From Arthrobacter sp. SLBN-112 (GTDB taxonomy: Bacteria > Actinomycetota > Actinomycetes > Actinomycetales > Micrococcaceae), in NCBI RefSeq assembly GCF_006715225.1, contig NZ_VFMU01000001.1:434001-498000 (forward strand): DNA of 64,000 nucleotides, written 5' to 3'. The notes beneath the pieces were generated by a model, which saw nothing but the letters and a program-made list of their open reading frames with translations, searched no databases and was not told where the DNA came from. Of this stretch, positions 25,434 through 33,333 are shown piece by piece. The first letter of the stretch is position 1, and each line of letters opens with the position of its first letter. Position numbers and translations under genes: made by a program.

Positions 25434-26153
25434 ATGCCCCAGCATCTCCCCCTTGACGAGCTCAGCACCGTTATCGCTCGCATCCAGGGACTGTTGTTAA
25501 CGGAAGAAAAGGTGGGCACCGCGGTGAGCCTCCTGGCCCAGGCGGCCAAGGACTCAGTCCCCGGCACCATTGGCGCCGGTGTCTCCCTGCTGGATTCCAG
25601 GGGCCGCCGTACCAGCAGCGGCTACACGGACAGGGTGGTGGAACAAGCGGATGCCGCCCAGTACCGGCACGGTGAAGGCCCCTGTCTGACGGCCTGGGCA
25701 GCAGAGACTCCCGTCCTGGTCCAGGACCTCCACGACGACTCGCGCTGGCCGCTGTGGCGGGATTCCGTGCGGGACCTGCCCATCCGGTCTGTGGTCAGCG
25801 CCCCATTGATAGCCGGCAAGGAAACGCTCGGCGCCATCAAGCTGTACGCGGCCACCCCATCCGCCTATGACGCGGGGAGCGTGCGGCTGCTTCAACTGTT
25901 CGCCGCACCGGCGGCCACCCTCCTGTCGCATATCCAGGGGACCGAGGCTCCGCACAAGATGACGGAGGCACTGCGAACGTCGCTTCACAGCAGGGATGTC
26001 ATCAACCGCGCCTGCGGTGTCCTGATGGAACGCCGGGGCACAACGCACCAGGCGGCGCTGCAGCAGCTGATGAACCAGGCGCGGCAGGAGCGCACGACCC
26101 TGCTCAACGTCAGCGAATCCATCCTGGCCGGGACGCCGGCGTCCGGGATTTAG
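25434..26153 (+). CDS. GAF and ANTAR domain regulator (paralog 3)
   Basis: A 239-residue member of a more distant subgroup. The GAF part reads GEGPCLTAWAAETPVLVQDL, then RWPLWRDS and SVVSAPLIAGKETLGAIKLYA. The ANTAR part is SRDVINRACGVLMERRGTTHQAAL, followed by LLNVSESIL. It lacks the THF[DS] tail. ATG 25434 is preferred over the TTG 18 bases earlier; GGAG lies just before it, closer than usual. It is followed after 9 bp by a small protein gene (26163). The same order, ANTAR then small protein, is repeated at 26672-27651. Confidence 0.85.
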   Translation: MPQHLPLDELSTVIARIQGLLLTEEKVGTAVSLLAQAAKDSVPGTIGAGVSLLDSRGRRTSSGYTDRVVEQADAAQYRHGEGPCLTAWAAETPVLVQDLHDDSRWPLWRDSVRDLPIRSVVSAPLIAGKETLGAIKLYAATPSAYDAGSVRLLQLFAAPAATLLSHIQGTEAPHKMTEALRTSLHSRDVINRACGVLMERRGTTHQAALQQLMNQARQERTTLLNVSESILAGTPASGI

Positions 26154-26162
26154 GCAGCGCGG

Positions 26163-26489
26163 ATGGGTTTTGATCCACACGAACCAGAGCAAAGACGCCG
26201 GCTCCGCGCAGCCATCAGGGCAGCAGACATTTCCGTGCCTGAGCTGTGGTTGAAGTACTTTGGCATGTCCGGGGACGCAGGCGAGTACGAGGTGGAGGCC
26301 TACCTTCAGGGCCTTCTCTCGCTGCCGCCGGTCCAGCGCGACCTGCTGGCACTGGCTGCGAACGAACTGATTGACGAGCGGCCCCGGCCGCGGGCGCCGT
26401 ACTCCAATGACTTCACATCCGAGCCGCGGGCCGCAGAAGGAAATGACGACGGCGGCAGCCAGCCAGATGCCGCCCCACCCCGCCCCTAG
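26163..26489 (+). CDS. Small protein linked to GAF-ANTAR gene (copy A)
   Basis: A 108-residue soluble protein of no family I recognise. Residues about 20-75 are conserved with the 83-residue protein at 27400: VPELWLKYFGMSGDAGEYEV, then EAYLQGLLSLPPVQRDLL and NELIDE. The shared pattern is W-x-x-Y-[FY]-G-[MI]-x-G-D-x-x-E, AYL, LP-x-x-Q and a final EL. The C-terminal tail is Pro/Glu/Arg-rich and probably disordered. Both copies directly follow a GAF-ANTAR gene, which suggests a cognate partner or modulator of that regulator. It has no signal peptide or membrane segment. Confidence 0.75.
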   Translation: MGFDPHEPEQRRRLRAAIRAADISVPELWLKYFGMSGDAGEYEVEAYLQGLLSLPPVQRDLLALAANELIDERPRPRAPYSNDFTSEPRAAEGNDDGGSQPDAAPPRP

Positions 26490-26671
26490 CTTCCGGCTTC
26501 CCGCCAGAAGGACTTGAGGCCCTGTTCGGAACCCCTGCACAGGCGTAGTGTCGAACAGAGGAGATTTCCGGACACAGCATCCGGACATTGAATTCCGGGC
26601 CTTCCGCATCGAGAGCAGGAGGCCGACAGCCAGCAGCAACAGTCACTGGCGCAACTAGGGATCGAGGCCCT

Positions 26672-27403
26672 ATGGCCCACAGCGATGCAATCACCACGGC
26701 GGACGAGTATCAGGACTTACTGCTCAACACTCCGGAGTTTTCCAAGTTCCTCCTGGGCCTGGCGACCATATCGGCATCGCAGCTGGGGGGTGACGGTGCT
26801 CCAGTGGAATGTACGGTCACCGTGGAGCGCGACGGCGCGCTGTCCACCTTTGCCTACAGCAGTGAAGAGGGCCGCCGGCTGGACGAGACGCAATACTCCG
26901 TTGGCACCGGACCTTGCCTCACCGCCCTCCGGGAGCAGCACACGGTATTGATTGAAGACCTGGAGCTTGACCAGAGGTGGACCCCGTATACCAATGCCGT
27001 TGCAAAGCTGGGTGTCCGTTCGGCCCTGGCAGTCCCCATCCACACGGATCCCCTATCCCAGGCGGCCCTGAACTGCTACGCGCATACCGTCCACGCGTTC
27101 GGCCAGGACACCGTCAAGCTGGTGGAGGACCAGGCCGCGTCGATGTCCCGCATCCTGCGGCTCGCCCTGCGGCTCCACGCCCCTGAAGTCTTCCCCGAGG
27201 ACCTCCGCGCTGCGCTTAGATCCCGAGCGGTAGTGGACGCGGCCATTGCGCTGGTGATGCTCCAGGCCCGCGGCAGCCGGGATGGCGCACTGGAGCTCCT
27301 CCAGGCCGCCGCCAAGTCGGGCAACCGCCGGATCCAGGAAATTGCGCAGGAGATCGTGGCAAGGGGAAGCTTCAGCGCTGGTCCGGGTAAGGGGGAAGCA
27401 TGA
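26672..27403 (+). CDS. GAF and ANTAR domain regulator (paralog 4, weak ANTAR)
   Basis: A 243-residue protein starting at ATG 26672, which has GAGG four bases upstream. The GAF part shows VGTGPCLTALREQHTVLIEDL, RWTPYTNAVAKLGVRSALAV and AALNCYAHTVHAFG. The C-terminal helices read RSRAVVDAAIALVMLQARGS...ALELLQAAAKSGNRRIQEIA, which aligns with ANTAR but lacks the Gly before the hydrophobic-Met pair and the usual A-x-N-R-C-S segment, so RNA binding is uncertain. The stop overlaps the start of the small protein gene at 27400 (ATGA). Confidence 0.82.
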   Translation: MAHSDAITTADEYQDLLLNTPEFSKFLLGLATISASQLGGDGAPVECTVTVERDGALSTFAYSSEEGRRLDETQYSVGTGPCLTALREQHTVLIEDLELDQRWTPYTNAVAKLGVRSALAVPIHTDPLSQAALNCYAHTVHAFGQDTVKLVEDQAASMSRILRLALRLHAPEVFPEDLRAALRSRAVVDAAIALVMLQARGSRDGALELLQAAAKSGNRRIQEIAQEIVARGSFSAGPGKGEA

Positions 27404-27651
27404 ATGCCGAATGGACCTGGGGTCCGGACCAGCTGATCGAAGCCGACGAGCAGCGGCATGGAGCAGCACGCCGCTTCCAGGACACCGGCGTTCCACTCCT
27501 GAAGTTGTGGACGTATTACTACGGCATCGGCGGGGACGTGGACGAGCTGTCGCTCGACGCCTACCTCAACGAAGCCCTGCACCTCCCCGCGGCCCAGGTG
27601 GGACTCGTGAACACTGCCATGACCGAACTGACATCGGATGATGCCGAATGA
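27400..27651 (+). CDS. Small protein linked to GAF-ANTAR gene (copy B)
   Basis: An 83-residue acidic protein, paralogous to copy A at 26163. The conserved stretch reads VPLLKLWTYYYGIGGDVDEL, SLDAYLNEALHLPAAQ and MTELTSDD. It overlaps by four bases both the GAF-ANTAR gene before it and the one after it (ATGA at each junction), so all three are translationally coupled. Function unknown; a partner or anti-regulator role for the neighbouring ANTAR proteins is inferred only from this repeated linkage. Confidence 0.75.
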   Translation: MNAEWTWGPDQLIEADEQRHGAARRFQDTGVPLLKLWTYYYGIGGDVDELSLDAYLNEALHLPAAQVGLVNTAMTELTSDDAE

Positions 27652-28412
27652 CGGACAACAAGGGACCGCTGCAGGAACCTGGTGGCCTGGCCGGTCCGGA
27701 CTCCGAACAGTCCTTCCAGCGATTGGTCCTGGAGAGCCGCGACGTCCGTGACTTCCTCGCGGAACTGGCCGTCAGGGCAGCGTCACGGTTGTCCGTACCG
27801 GGAAATACCATCCACAGTGGAGTGACCGTCATCCGCCGCAGGAGGCCCCAGGCCGTAGCTGCCAGCGATGCCGCGGCCAGGGCCCTTGACGAATTGCAGA
27901 ACGGGTTCGGCGATGGCCCCTGCCTCACGGCGCTGCGAAAACGAACTACCCTCCTGGTTCCCAACCTGGCCACTGAAAAGCGCTGGGAGCCCTATGTCAG
28001 GGCCGCCCTGGAGCAGGGGGTTTCGTCGATCCTTGCCGTTCCGCTGGATCTCGCAGGGGAGGCGGAGGCCGTACTCAACCTTTACTCCGGCTGCAGCAAC
28101 GGGTTCTCGGCCGAAGACATCAGCACAGTGGAGGCGTTTGCCCGGCAGGCAGCCGGCGCCATCCGACTAATCCTGCGGATCACCCAACTGAACGAAGCAC
28201 GGGAAGACATGTCCGCAGCCATGCAGTCCCGCACCGTCATCGACATGGCCATCGGCGCCATCATGGCTGAAAACAGGTGCGCCCGGGACGAAGCCTTCAA
28301 CATCCTCACCCGGGCTTCCAGCGCGCGCAACATCAAACTCAGGGACGTGGCAGCGTCAGTCATCACCTCGATCTCCGGGGAAGAGAAGATTCCAACCCAT
28401 TTCAGCGAGTAG
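27648..28412 (+). CDS. GAF and ANTAR domain regulator (paralog 5)
   Basis: A 254-residue protein of the main subgroup. GAF blocks are FGDGPCLTALRKRTTLLVPNL, KRWEPYVRAALEQGVSSILAVPL and AVLNLYSG. The ANTAR domain reads QSRTVIDMAIGAIMAENRCARDEAFNILTRASSARN and then RDVAASVI (described as residues about 188-235). It ends in PTHFSE, the shared terminal motif. Its ATG overlaps the stop of copy B (ATGA). It closes the plus-strand regulator block; 232 bp later is a small gene of unknown function. Confidence 0.87.
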   Translation: MTDNKGPLQEPGGLAGPDSEQSFQRLVLESRDVRDFLAELAVRAASRLSVPGNTIHSGVTVIRRRRPQAVAASDAAARALDELQNGFGDGPCLTALRKRTTLLVPNLATEKRWEPYVRAALEQGVSSILAVPLDLAGEAEAVLNLYSGCSNGFSAEDISTVEAFARQAAGAIRLILRITQLNEAREDMSAAMQSRTVIDMAIGAIMAENRCARDEAFNILTRASSARNIKLRDVAASVITSISGEEKIPTHFSE

Positions 28413-28644
28413 GACAGTGTGTCGTCGCTCACAGGTGATGAGAATCACTCGCAATAATTGAGTGTTTCGGTTGAGCCGGCTATTCCCCGTTGGGCACTAT
28501 GGATAGGCAGGGCCGGGAACATCCGCCCTTGACATCCTGGTGACGCAACGAGGCCCACCGGTGAGCACAGGCCACCGACCCTCAGAGCGCGGACAGGCCA
28601 TTGACCGGACTTAACCCCGGCTTGATACAGGAAAGTACTGAACA

Positions 28645-28839
28645 ATGACGTTTAACACTGCCGAATCCGTGACCCTGAAGATCTGGGACCGTGCCGCACT
28701 CCACGAGACCCTGGATTCCGCGGTTACCGATCTTTCGTCCCGCCACAACACCACCACGTGCCGGATCGCGGTCACCTGCAGCGGCCCCAACACCTTCACG
28801 CTGAGCGTGCGCGGCGAAGAGCCGGCACTGGTCCTCTAA
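28645..28839 (+). CDS. Small protein of unknown function (64 aa)
   Basis: A short gene with a good ribosome site (AGGAAAG nine bases before ATG 28645) and a strong terminator right after it, so it is probably real. The product is soluble: MTFNTAESVTLKIWDRAALH, a helix-like DSAVTDLSSR and two beta-like segments (CRIAVTCSG, NTFTLSVRGEE). I recognise no family. It follows the GAF-ANTAR block but, with a 232-bp gap, seems to have its own promoter. Confidence 0.65.
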   Translation: MTFNTAESVTLKIWDRAALHETLDSAVTDLSSRHNTTTCRIAVTCSGPNTFTLSVRGEEPALVL

Positions 28840-28857
28840 GGAGTCCAGCACCAAAGG

Positions 28858-28896
28858 GAGCGGACGACGCCGGACACCACCCGGCGTCGTCCGCTC
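28858..28896 (+). terminator. Intrinsic terminator
   Basis: A 16-bp perfect stem, GAGCGGACGACGCCGG with its complement, around a 7-base loop (ACACCAC), followed by TTTT. It ends the small gene at 28839. The arm is a variant of the recurrent GAGCGGACGACGGCGGG hairpin family. Confidence 0.9.
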
Positions 28897-28958
28897 TTTT
28901 CCTGCCCTTGGAAGGGCGTAGCATTCGTCAGGTACGCGCAGCAGGACGGGGAGGTCAG

Positions 28959-29996
28959 ATGGATACCCAGCACAAGGCCAGCCGCTTCAATCCAGGGTCC
29001 CTGGCAGTCCCGGTCATCCAGGCGCCTATGGCCGGCGGACCCTCCACCCCGCAACTCGCTGCGGCCGTCAGTGCCGCCGGCGGGTTGGGGTTCCTGGCGG
29101 CTGGCTACAAGACCGCTGCCGCCATGCGCTCCGAGATCGAAGCCGTCCGCTCGCTCACGGACCGGCCCTTCGGGGTCAACCTGTTCGTCCCCCAACCGTC
29201 GGTCATCAGCCCTGGGTCCCTGCAGCAGTACGCGGCGTCCCTGGCCGCCGACGCCGAGCGGTTCGGTGTCACCCTGGGAAAGCCACGGCATGACGACGAC
29301 GACTGGGACAAGAAGCTCGAGGTTCTGCTGGAGCTCGCACCGGCAGTTGTTTCGTTCACCTTCGATGTTCCCGGTGCCGGGGTTGTCGAAGCGCTCCACA
29401 AGCGCGGCGCCTATGTGGTGGCCACGGTGACGGATCGCGGGGAGGCGCTCCGGGCGCTTGCCCAGGGCGCCGACGCCCTTTGCGTCCAGGGCCCGGAAGC
29501 CGGCGGCCACCGGGGAACGTTCAACGCGGCTGCTCCGCCTACCACGGTGCCCCTGCATGGCATCCTCGAAGAGCTGGCCGATCTTGACGTGCCGCTCATC
29601 GCCGCAGGCGGAATTGGGACGCGGGAGGATACGCGGGCTGCGCTCGACGTCGGCGCGGCTGCGGTCCAGGCGGGAACGGCTTTCCTCTTGGCCGATGAAG
29701 CAGGAACCAAGGCGGCGCACCGCGCCGCATTGTCGTCGGCCGGGCGCTTCACCACCACCGCCGTCACCCGCGCTTTTTCAGGACGCAATGCCCGCGGCCT
29801 TTACAACGAATTCATGCGCCGCCATGACGCGGATGCCCCGTACGGGTACCCGGAGATCCACCACCTGACCACTCCCCTGCGGGCCGCCGCCGCAGCCGCT
29901 GGAGAGCCGGACTGGCTGAACCTGTGGGCTGGCATCAACTACCGGCACACCATGGAAGGCCCCGCGGCGGCGGTCCTGAAGAGTCTCGCGCCGTAA
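28959..29996 (+). CDS. Nitronate monooxygenase family FMN oxidoreductase
   Basis: A 345-residue TIM-barrel flavoprotein of the NPD/nitronate monooxygenase family, which oxidises alkyl nitronates such as propionate 3-nitronate. Family blocks are PVIQAPMAGGPSTPQLAAAV near the N-terminus, GGLGFLAAGY, RPFGVNLFVPQ, VQGPEAGGHRGTF with the catalytic-type His, LIAAGGIGTRED and GAAAVQAGTAFLLADEA. Start ATG 28959 has GGGGAGG nearby upstream. It probably detoxifies a nitro compound; the exact substrate is not given by sequence. Its 3' end faces the alcohol dehydrogenase gene at 30075 across a hairpin. Confidence 0.9.
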   Translation: MDTQHKASRFNPGSLAVPVIQAPMAGGPSTPQLAAAVSAAGGLGFLAAGYKTAAAMRSEIEAVRSLTDRPFGVNLFVPQPSVISPGSLQQYAASLAADAERFGVTLGKPRHDDDDWDKKLEVLLELAPAVVSFTFDVPGAGVVEALHKRGAYVVATVTDRGEALRALAQGADALCVQGPEAGGHRGTFNAAAPPTTVPLHGILEELADLDVPLIAAGGIGTREDTRAALDVGAAAVQAGTAFLLADEAGTKAAHRAALSSAGRFTTTAVTRAFSGRNARGLYNEFMRRHDADAPYGYPEIHHLTTPLRAAAAAAGEPDWLNLWAGINYRHTMEGPAAAVLKSLAP

Positions 29997-30027
29997 GGCG
30001 CTGCACCGCCCCCTGCCACGAACGACG

Positions 30028-30057
30028 GCGGGCCGGCCCCTTTCGAAGCCGGCCCGC
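30028..30057. terminator. Hairpin between convergent genes
   Basis: 10-bp arms GCGGGCCGGC and GCCGGCCCGC around a 10-base loop, midway between the nitronate monooxygenase and alcohol dehydrogenase stops. No clear T-tract; probably a shared terminator. Confidence 0.6.
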
Positions 30058-30074
30058 AGTGCGTGGGTGGTGCT

Positions 30075-31115
30075 TTAGAGGGTGGCGGTGTCGATCACGA
30101 AGCGGTACCGGACGTCCGAGGCGAGGACGCGCTCGTAGGCCTCGTTGATCTTCTCTGCCGGGATGACCTCGATCTCGGCGCCCAGGCTGTGCTCGGCGCA
30201 GAAGTTGAGCATTTCCTGGGTCTCGCGGATGCCGCCGATCATGGAACCGGCAAACGAGCGGCGGCCGCCGATCAGTGCGAAGGCGTTGACGGGGAGCGGC
30301 TCGGCGGGGGCACCGACGTTCACCAGGGCGCCGTCGAGCTTCAGCAGGCCCAGGTAGGAGCTGATGTTGATCGAGGCGCTCACGGTGTTGATGATCAGGT
30401 CGAAGCTGCCCGCGAGGTCGCTGAAGGTGTTCTCGTCGCTGGTGGCGTAGTAGTGGTCTGCACCAAGCTTCAGGCCGTCTTCCTGCTTCTTCAGCGACTG
30501 GGACAGAACCGTTACGTCGGCGCCCATGGCGTGGGCGAGCTTGACGGCCATGTGGCCCAGGCCGCCGAGGCCGACGACGGCGACCTTCTTGCCGGGCCCG
30601 GCGCCCCAGTGGCGCAGCGGGGAGTAGGTGGTGATGCCGGCGCACAGCAGCGGTGCCGCGACGTCGAGCTCGATGCCCTCGGGAATGGTCACCACGAAGT
30701 CCTCGGTCACCACGACGTGAGTGGAGTAGCCGCCCTGGGTGATGGTTCCATCGCGGTCAACGGCGCCGTACGTGCCGACATTTCCCTTGAGGCAGTACTG
30801 TTCCTCGCCCTTCTGGCAGTTGACGCACTCCTTGCAGGAGTTGACCATGCAGCCAACACCAACGCGTTCGCCAACGGCGTGCTTGGTCACGGCCGCTCCC
30901 ACCTCGGTAACGATGCCTGCGATCTCGTGGCCGGGAACCAGCGGGTACTGCTGCGGGCCCCAGTCGCCGCGGACGGTGTGGATGTCCGAGTGGCAGATGC
31001 CGGCGAACTTGATCTCGATCATGACGTCATGGGGACCCACTTCGCGGCGCTCGATGGTGGTTGCCACCAGGTCCTCCGTGGCGGACGGGGATGCATAAGC
31101 CTTGACGGTAGTCAT
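30075..31115 (-). CDS. NAD(P)-dependent zinc alcohol dehydrogenase (AdhC/YahK type)
   Basis: A 346-residue medium-chain dehydrogenase. Catalytic zinc ligands are in GICHSDIHT and GHEIAG; structural zinc cysteines are in [15 protein letters not shown]. The Rossmann motif is [13 protein letters not shown]. The pattern fits the cinnamyl-alcohol/YahK-type broad aldehyde reductases, which usually prefer NADPH. It is followed downstream (in transcription) by a hairpin shared with the nitronate monooxygenase gene. A second zinc alcohol dehydrogenase lies upstream on the same strand with a 153-bp gap. Confidence 0.92.
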   Translation of the reverse strand: MTTVKAYASPSATEDLVATTIERREVGPHDVMIEIKFAGICHSDIHTVRGDWGPQQYPLVPGHEIAGIVTEVGAAVTKHAVGERVGVGCMVNSCKECVNCQKGEEQYCLKGNVGTYGAVDRDGTITQGGYSTHVVVTEDFVVTIPEGIELDVAAPLLCAGITTYSPLRHWGAGPGKKVAVVGLGGLGHMAVKLAHAMGADVTVLSQSLKKQEDGLKLGADHYYATSDENTFSDLAGSFDLIINTVSASINISSYLGLLKLDGALVNVGAPAEPLPVNAFALIGGRRSFAGSMIGGIRETQEMLNFCAEHSLGAEIEVIPAEKINEAYERVLASDVRYRFVIDTATL

Positions 31116-31268
31116 GGTTCTCCTGTGATCTGTTGGGGGATTATTGAAATGCTACCGGGGTTGTTCGGATCAAACCCAGGAAAAAGTGGGGCCAACATGG
31201 CCCTGTTGTACCTGGTCTTGGGAGTCCTACCTTGGCGGCAGCCAGGGCCACGCCGATGGAACTGCTGG

Positions 31269-32285
31269 TCAGGGCCGGAGGAGTACCTTGATGGCGCGCC
31301 GTTCGTCCATGGCCTTGTACGCCTCTGCCGCCTGGTCCAGCGGGAGTTCGAGGTCGAACACCTTGCCGGGGTTGATCTCACCCTTGAGGATCAGGTCGAT
31401 CAGTTCGGGGAGGTACTGCCGCACCGGAGCCGGACCGCCGTGCAGGTGCACGTGCGAGTAGAAAAGGTCCCGGCCGGGCAGCGCCACGTCGTGGGACACG
31501 CCCACGAAACCGACATGGCCGCCGGCACGGGCGGCGTGGATTGCCTGCAGCATCGATTCCTGGGTACCCACAGCCTCGATAACCGAGTGTGCGCCCAGGC
31601 CGCCAGTGAGTTCCTTGATCTTTTTCACCCCTGCGTCGCCGCGCTCCGCCACGATGTCGGTGGCACCAAACTCACGGGCCAGGGCCTGCCGGTCGGCGTG
31701 CCGCGACATGGCGATGATCCGCTCGGCTCCCATTTGCTTTGCTGCCAGGACCCCCAAAAGTCCCACGGCGCCGTCGCCCACTACCGCCACGGTCTTGCCA
31801 GGTCCCACCTCCGCCGCCTTGGCGGCAAACCATCCTGTACCCAGCACGTCGGAGGCGGCAAGCAGCGACGGAACCATGCCGGCGTCGGGCATGTCAGGCG
31901 TTGCCACCAGGGTGCCGTCCGCGAGCGGGACGCGCAGGTACTCGGCCTGGGCGCCGCCCACGCCCTGCCGGTGGACGCAGCCGCTTTGGTAGCCGGAGCG
32001 GCAGATTTCGCAGGTGTTGTCCGAGGCAAAGAAGGATCCCACGACGAACTGGCCCGGCCGGACGTTCTTCACGTCGGTGCCAACTTCTTCCACCACCCCC
32101 ACGTACTCGTGGCCCATCGGCATGGGCTTGGGCAGTTTGTCGGCGCCGCGGTAGGGCCACAGGTCGGACCCGCAGACACAGGCGGCAACGAGTTTGATAA
32201 CCGCATCCGTGGGCTGCTTGATGGCGGGCCTGTCACGGTCCTCGACGCGCACGTCTCCGGGAGCGTGCATGATGGTTGCTCGCAT
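31269..32285 (-). CDS. Zinc-dependent alcohol dehydrogenase
   Basis: A 338-residue medium-chain dehydrogenase starting at ATG 32285 (MRATIMHAPGDVRVEDRDRP). Catalytic zinc residues are in CVCGSDLWPYRG and MGHEYVG; the structural zinc segment is reduced and variant (CEICRSGYQSGC). The coenzyme motif is GDGAVGLLGVLAAK. The substrate is unknown. It is divergent from an MmyB-type XRE regulator (140 bp), and a 22-bp dyad between them is shared with the promoter of a distant efflux gene, suggesting that regulator controls both. Confidence 0.9.
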   Translation of the reverse strand: MRATIMHAPGDVRVEDRDRPAIKQPTDAVIKLVAACVCGSDLWPYRGADKLPKPMPMGHEYVGVVEEVGTDVKNVRPGQFVVGSFFASDNTCEICRSGYQSGCVHRQGVGGAQAEYLRVPLADGTLVATPDMPDAGMVPSLLAASDVLGTGWFAAKAAEVGPGKTVAVVGDGAVGLLGVLAAKQMGAERIIAMSRHADRQALAREFGATDIVAERGDAGVKKIKELTGGLGAHSVIEAVGTQESMLQAIHAARAGGHVGFVGVSHDVALPGRDLFYSHVHLHGGPAPVRQYLPELIDLILKGEINPGKVFDLELPLDQAAEAYKAMDERRAIKVLLRP

Positions 32286-32362
32286 GCTGGGTCCTCCAAG
32301 TGGGGAAAGGCTGAAAGCGGACAATCCCATCAAACCCGGCCCGGGACCCGTTAGCGAGGGTG

Positions 32363-32384
32363 CTGCTGTAACCGGTTCCGGCAG
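32363..32384. promoter_or_regulatory. Candidate operator, copy 1 (shared with 47696)
   Basis: A dyad CTGC-TGT-AACCGGTT-CCG-GCAG lies between the alcohol dehydrogenase and the XRE regulator starts. It is preceded by TAGCGAGGG and followed after six bases by CTTA. The same arrangement occurs at 47696-47717, upstream of an MFS efflux gene, with 17 of 22 positions identical. Confidence 0.65.
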
Positions 32385-32425
32385 AACCTCCTTAGGGTTG
32401 GACCATCCGTCGTAACGTGTTCCCT

Positions 32426-33322
32426 ATGGATAACCGAGCCGAGGTACGACAGTTCCTGTCCTCCCGCCGTGGGCGCATCACCCCTGAGCAGGCAGGCATT
32501 GAACCGTACGGCGGGCGGCGGCGCGTGCCGGGGCTGCGGCGCGAGGAAGTGGCACGGCTTGCGGGCGTGAGCGTGGACTACTACACCCGCCTGGAACGCG
32601 GCAATCTCTCCGGCGTTTCGGACAGCGTGCTGGATGCCATTGCCGGCGCACTGGAACTGGACCGCGCGGAGCACGACCACCTCTACGACCTGGCGCGGGC
32701 GGCCAACACGCCGACGCGGAAGAGGGCTTCAGGCACGGGCGGTTCCGCTCCCTCGAAGGTCCGCCCGGAACTGCAGTACCTTTTGGACACCATCACCGGG
32801 GCGCCTGCCTTCATCGGCAACAACCGGCTGGACATCGTGGCCGCCAACACCCTGGGCTACGCCCTGTATTCGGACATGTACCGCACCCCGGCCAGGCCTG
32901 CCAACCACTCCCGCTTCATCTTCCTGGACCCCCGGGCCCACAACTTTTACCCGGACTGGGACCGGGCAGCCAACACCAACGTGGCCATCCTCCGCCGCGA
33001 GGCAGGCCGCAACCCGCACGACAAGGGCATCGCCGAACTCATCGGTGAACTGTCCATGCGCAGCGACGAATTCCGCACGCTCTGGGCAGCCCACAACGTC
33101 CGCCGCCACTACGCCGGGACCAAGTTCTTCCAGCACCCTGTAGTGGGCCTCCTGGAACTGAACTACCAGGTCCTGGGCCTTGAAGAGGATCCGGGACACA
33201 CCCTCACCGTGTATCCCGCCACTCCCGGCAGCCCCTCCGAGGAAGCCCTCAAGCTCCTGGCGTCCTGGGCCGTTACCGAGAACATCGCCGAGGCGGCCCG
33301 GGGCCAGGTCCGCGCCCTGTAG
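32426..33322 (+). CDS. XRE-type regulator with MmyB-like ligand domain
   Basis: A 298-residue regulator. The N-terminal helix-turn-helix ([29 protein letters not shown]) is followed by the MmyB-like domain (YLLDTITGAPAFIGNNRLDIVAANTLGYAL and RFIFLDPRAHNFYPDWDRAANTNVAILRREAGR; residues about 113-290), which binds a fatty-acid-like ligand in the one studied member. ATG 32426 is chosen; a GTG 9 bases earlier is also open. Family members usually control the divergent oxidoreductase, which here is the zinc dehydrogenase at 31269. A paralog is at 51607. Confidence 0.9.
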   Translation: MDNRAEVRQFLSSRRGRITPEQAGIEPYGGRRRVPGLRREEVARLAGVSVDYYTRLERGNLSGVSDSVLDAIAGALELDRAEHDHLYDLARAANTPTRKRASGTGGSAPSKVRPELQYLLDTITGAPAFIGNNRLDIVAANTLGYALYSDMYRTPARPANHSRFIFLDPRAHNFYPDWDRAANTNVAILRREAGRNPHDKGIAELIGELSMRSDEFRTLWAAHNVRRHYAGTKFFQHPVVGLLELNYQVLGLEEDPGHTLTVYPATPGSPSEEALKLLASWAVTENIAEAARGQVRAL

Positions 33323-33333
33323 GCATCCCCCTG

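Noticed and set aside
28413..28644. TTGACA at 28529 considered as promoter of the 64-aa gene
   Set aside because: No TATAAT-like element 16-18 bases downstream, so it was not listed as a promoter.
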